The notes under the pieces were generated by a model. That model saw only the letters and a program-made list of their open reading frames with translations, made no database searches and had not been told where the DNA came from. A DNA stretch of 50,326 nucleotides from CAZSAT01 sp964604675 (GTDB lineage Bacteria > Myxococcota_A > UBA796 > CAJQPC01): contig CAZSAT010000044.1 of assembly GCA_964604675.1 (NCBI GenBank), positions 1 to 50,326 of the forward strand. The letters run 5' to 3'. The stretch's first letter is position 1. Every line of letters starts with the position of its first letter. A program made the position numbers and the translations under genes. This document shows positions 48,804-50,326 of this stretch, in pieces.

Positions 48804-50326
48804 ATGACGCTGATGATGCTCGCGGCCCTCGGCACCATGCCCGAGGCGCAGGCCGCCGAGGAAGACTACGAGTTCGGGCTGGACGGGTTCTACCGGGTCC
48901 GCGGCCACGCGTTCAACGATCTCTTCGCGGACTCGCCCAACGGTCGGTACATGACCCACAAGCTGCGCCTGACGCCGTACATCAACTTCGAGGACCGCGC
49001 CAAGTTCTACATGAGCGCCGACGCGCTCTCCGACGTGGTCTGGGGCGACAACGAGTCGAAGGCCTCCACGGCGCTGTTCGCGGGCGCCCCGAGCGACACG
49101 GGTGTCGACGGCCAGCCGGTCACGAACTTCGAGGTCAAGCGCGCCTGGCTCGACTTCAAGGTTCCTGTGGGCGTCATCAAGGTCGGGCGGCAGCCGTCCA
49201 ACTGGGGCATGGGCCTGCTCGCCAACGACGGCGACGGGTTCGACGACACCTTTGGCGAGAACAAGTACGGCGCGACCTACGACCGCTTCATCTTCGCGAC
49301 GAAGCCCATCGCCATCGCGCAGACGGTGGCGGGCAAGACCGTGGCCGACATTCCCTTCTTCACGGCCTTCGGCATCGACCGCCTCGTGGAGGAGCCGCTC
49401 ACCGAGTACTACGGCTACGAGTGCAGCCCCGACGACCCCGACGACAGCATCTACTGCGCGGCAGACGACGACCACGGGTACACCGAGGACCGCGACACCA
49501 CCGTGCGTGAGGACGGCTGGTGGGGCTCGCACGGCGACGACGTCGTCGAGTTCGTCTACGTCGCGATCTACAAGGGCGAGGATCTCACCTGGGGGGGACG
49601 CGCCGCGGACTTCACCCTGGGGGGCTACGCGGTGAACCGCCGTCAGTGGGAGAGCTGGTCCAACATCTGGATCTTCGACCTCTACTCCAAGCTGAACTAC
49701 CGGAACCTGGCCTTCGAGACGGAAGCCCTGACCATCCAGGGCGACACCGAAGCCATCGCGCTGCCGGGCAGCTACGACCCGACCGCGGAGACCATCGACC
49801 ATGGCGACCTGGCCAAGCGCGCCAACATCTGGGGCGGAGTGGTGCGCCTCGGCTACGAGAAGCCGCTGTACACGGTGATGATGGAGGGCGGCTACGCCTC
49901 CGGCGACGACGACCTCATCGACGGCGACTTCAGCGTCCGGGCCATCCATCCCGACCACAACGTCGGCCTGCTGCTCTACGAAGAGATCCTGTCGCGCGCC
50001 ACCGCCTACACCCTCGGCGATCCGCTGTCCGGGCTGTGGTCGAAGGGCGGCGTGTACAACTCCAAGTACGTGTTCCCGAACGTGCGCTGGCGCCCCATGG
50101 ACAACTGGGAGGTCATCGGCGCCTTCCTGATGGCGTGGCCCGACGTCGCCGACGGCGCGGTCATCCTGCCCGGACCCGAGCCCATCGTGCAGTTCTTCCC
50201 GAGCCGCTGGACCGACGACGAGGCAGCGCCCACGGGCGACGCCAAGGACCGTTGGCTCGGCAAGGAATGGGACATCGCGGTGAAGCACCGCTGGCACGAG
50301 CACCTGCTCTTCTCCTACGAGATGGG
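48804..50326 (+). CDS. Outer-membrane beta-barrel (porin-like) protein, 3' truncated by window
   Basis: The frame is open to the last base (507 residues visible). It begins with a short signal (MTLMMLAALG to AQA) and then alternating polar/hydrophobic strands with many Tyr, Trp and Gly: FYRVRGHAFNDLF, KLRLTPYINFEDRAKFYM, VGVIKVGRQPSNWGMGLLANDG, FTLGGYAVNRRQWESW. The VGRQPxNWGMG segment is typical of outer-membrane barrels of the alginate/porin superfamilies, and acidic loops are long. The exact family is not recognised. It follows the lipoprotein gene by 2 nt. Confidence 0.75.
   Translation, partial: MTLMMLAALGTMPEAQAAEEDYEFGLDGFYRVRGHAFNDLFADSPNGRYMTHKLRLTPYINFEDRAKFYMSADALSDVVWGDNESKASTALFAGAPSDTGVDGQPVTNFEVKRAWLDFKVPVGVIKVGRQPSNWGMGLLANDGDGFDDTFGENKYGATYDRFIFATKPIAIAQTVAGKTVADIPFFTAFGIDRLVEEPLTEYYGYECSPDDPDDSIYCAADDDHGYTEDRDTTVREDGWWGSHGDDVVEFVYVAIYKGEDLTWGGRAADFTLGGYAVNRRQWESWSNIWIFDLYSKLNYRNLAFETEALTIQGDTEAIALPGSYDPTAETIDHGDLAKRANIWGGVVRLGYEKPLYTVMMEGGYASGDDDLIDGDFSVRAIHPDHNVGLLLYEEILSRATAYTLGDPLSGLWSKGGVYNSKYVFPNVRWRPMDNWEVIGAFLMAWPDVADGAVILPGPEPIVQFFPSRWTDDEAAPTGDAKDRWLGKEWDIAVKHRWHEHLLFSYEM

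Overview
The window is high-G+C bacterial chromosome. About 32 kb of it (roughly 7.3-39.3 kb, minus strand) is one nearly unbroken core information-processing locus. Several envelope genes encode lipoproteins with Asp/Thr/Gly (DTGD/DTAD) low-complexity linkers behind the lipobox. That style, with a complete bacterial RNA polymerase/ribosome cluster, type Z S14, a zinc-type adenylate kinase and a GapA-Pgk-TpiA-SecG operon, suggests an uncultured Myxococcota-like (former Deltaproteobacteria) lineage. This placement is an inference from gene style and order; no 16S rRNA is present.

Layout. 1-3.1 kb: a truncated multi-pass membrane protein, a small lipoprotein and a COG2509-type FAD oxidoreductase. 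3.2-6.7 kb (plus strand): gapA-pgk-tpiA-secG followed by tRNA-Leu(GAG); the secG-tRNA-Leu neighbourhood is also known from E. coli. 6.8-7.2 kb: a Fur-family regulator. 7.3-39.3 kb (minus strand, in order of transcription): promoter, tRNA-Thr(TGT), tRNA-Tyr(GTA), tRNA-Gly(TCC), tRNA-Thr(GGT), tuf, secE, nusG, rplK, rplA, rplJ, rplL, rpoB, rpoC, rpsL, rpsG, fusA, rpsJ, rplD, rplW, rplB, rpsS, rplV, rpsC, rplP, rpmC, rpsQ, rplN, rplX, rplE, rpsN, rpsH, rplF, rplR, rpsE, rpmD, rplO, secY, adk, map, rpmJ, rpsM, rpsK, rpoA, rplQ. Thus the tufB, secE-nusG, rplKAJL-rpoBC, str, S10, spc and alpha operons lie end to end. Good promoter-like sequences precede the tRNA-tuf unit and rpsL. Hairpin terminators follow tuf, rpsG and rplQ, so the block is probably several transcription units.

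The locus has departures from the usual order: rplC (L3) is absent between rpsJ and rplD, rpsD (S4) is absent between rpsK and rpoA, infA is absent before rpmJ, and rpmG and tRNA-Trp are absent between tuf and secE. RpoC is about 1594 residues, with a roughly 210-residue insertion between the catalytic NADFDGD motif and the TTVGR motif. L29 and SecG carry C-terminal extensions, and EF-G is somewhat divergent.

39.3-44.9 kb (minus strand) is a four-gene envelope group: a large acidic lipoprotein with a possibly degenerate M30-like peptidase region, an intramembrane M50 protease, a membrane-anchored HEAT-like repeat protein and a secreted LolA-like protein. Divergent from it, 45.0-50.3 kb (plus strand) encodes a ceramidase-like lipoprotein, a DnaJ-type co-chaperone, another lipoprotein and the start of an outer-membrane beta-barrel protein that runs off the window. 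No mobile elements, CRISPR arrays or rRNA genes were seen.
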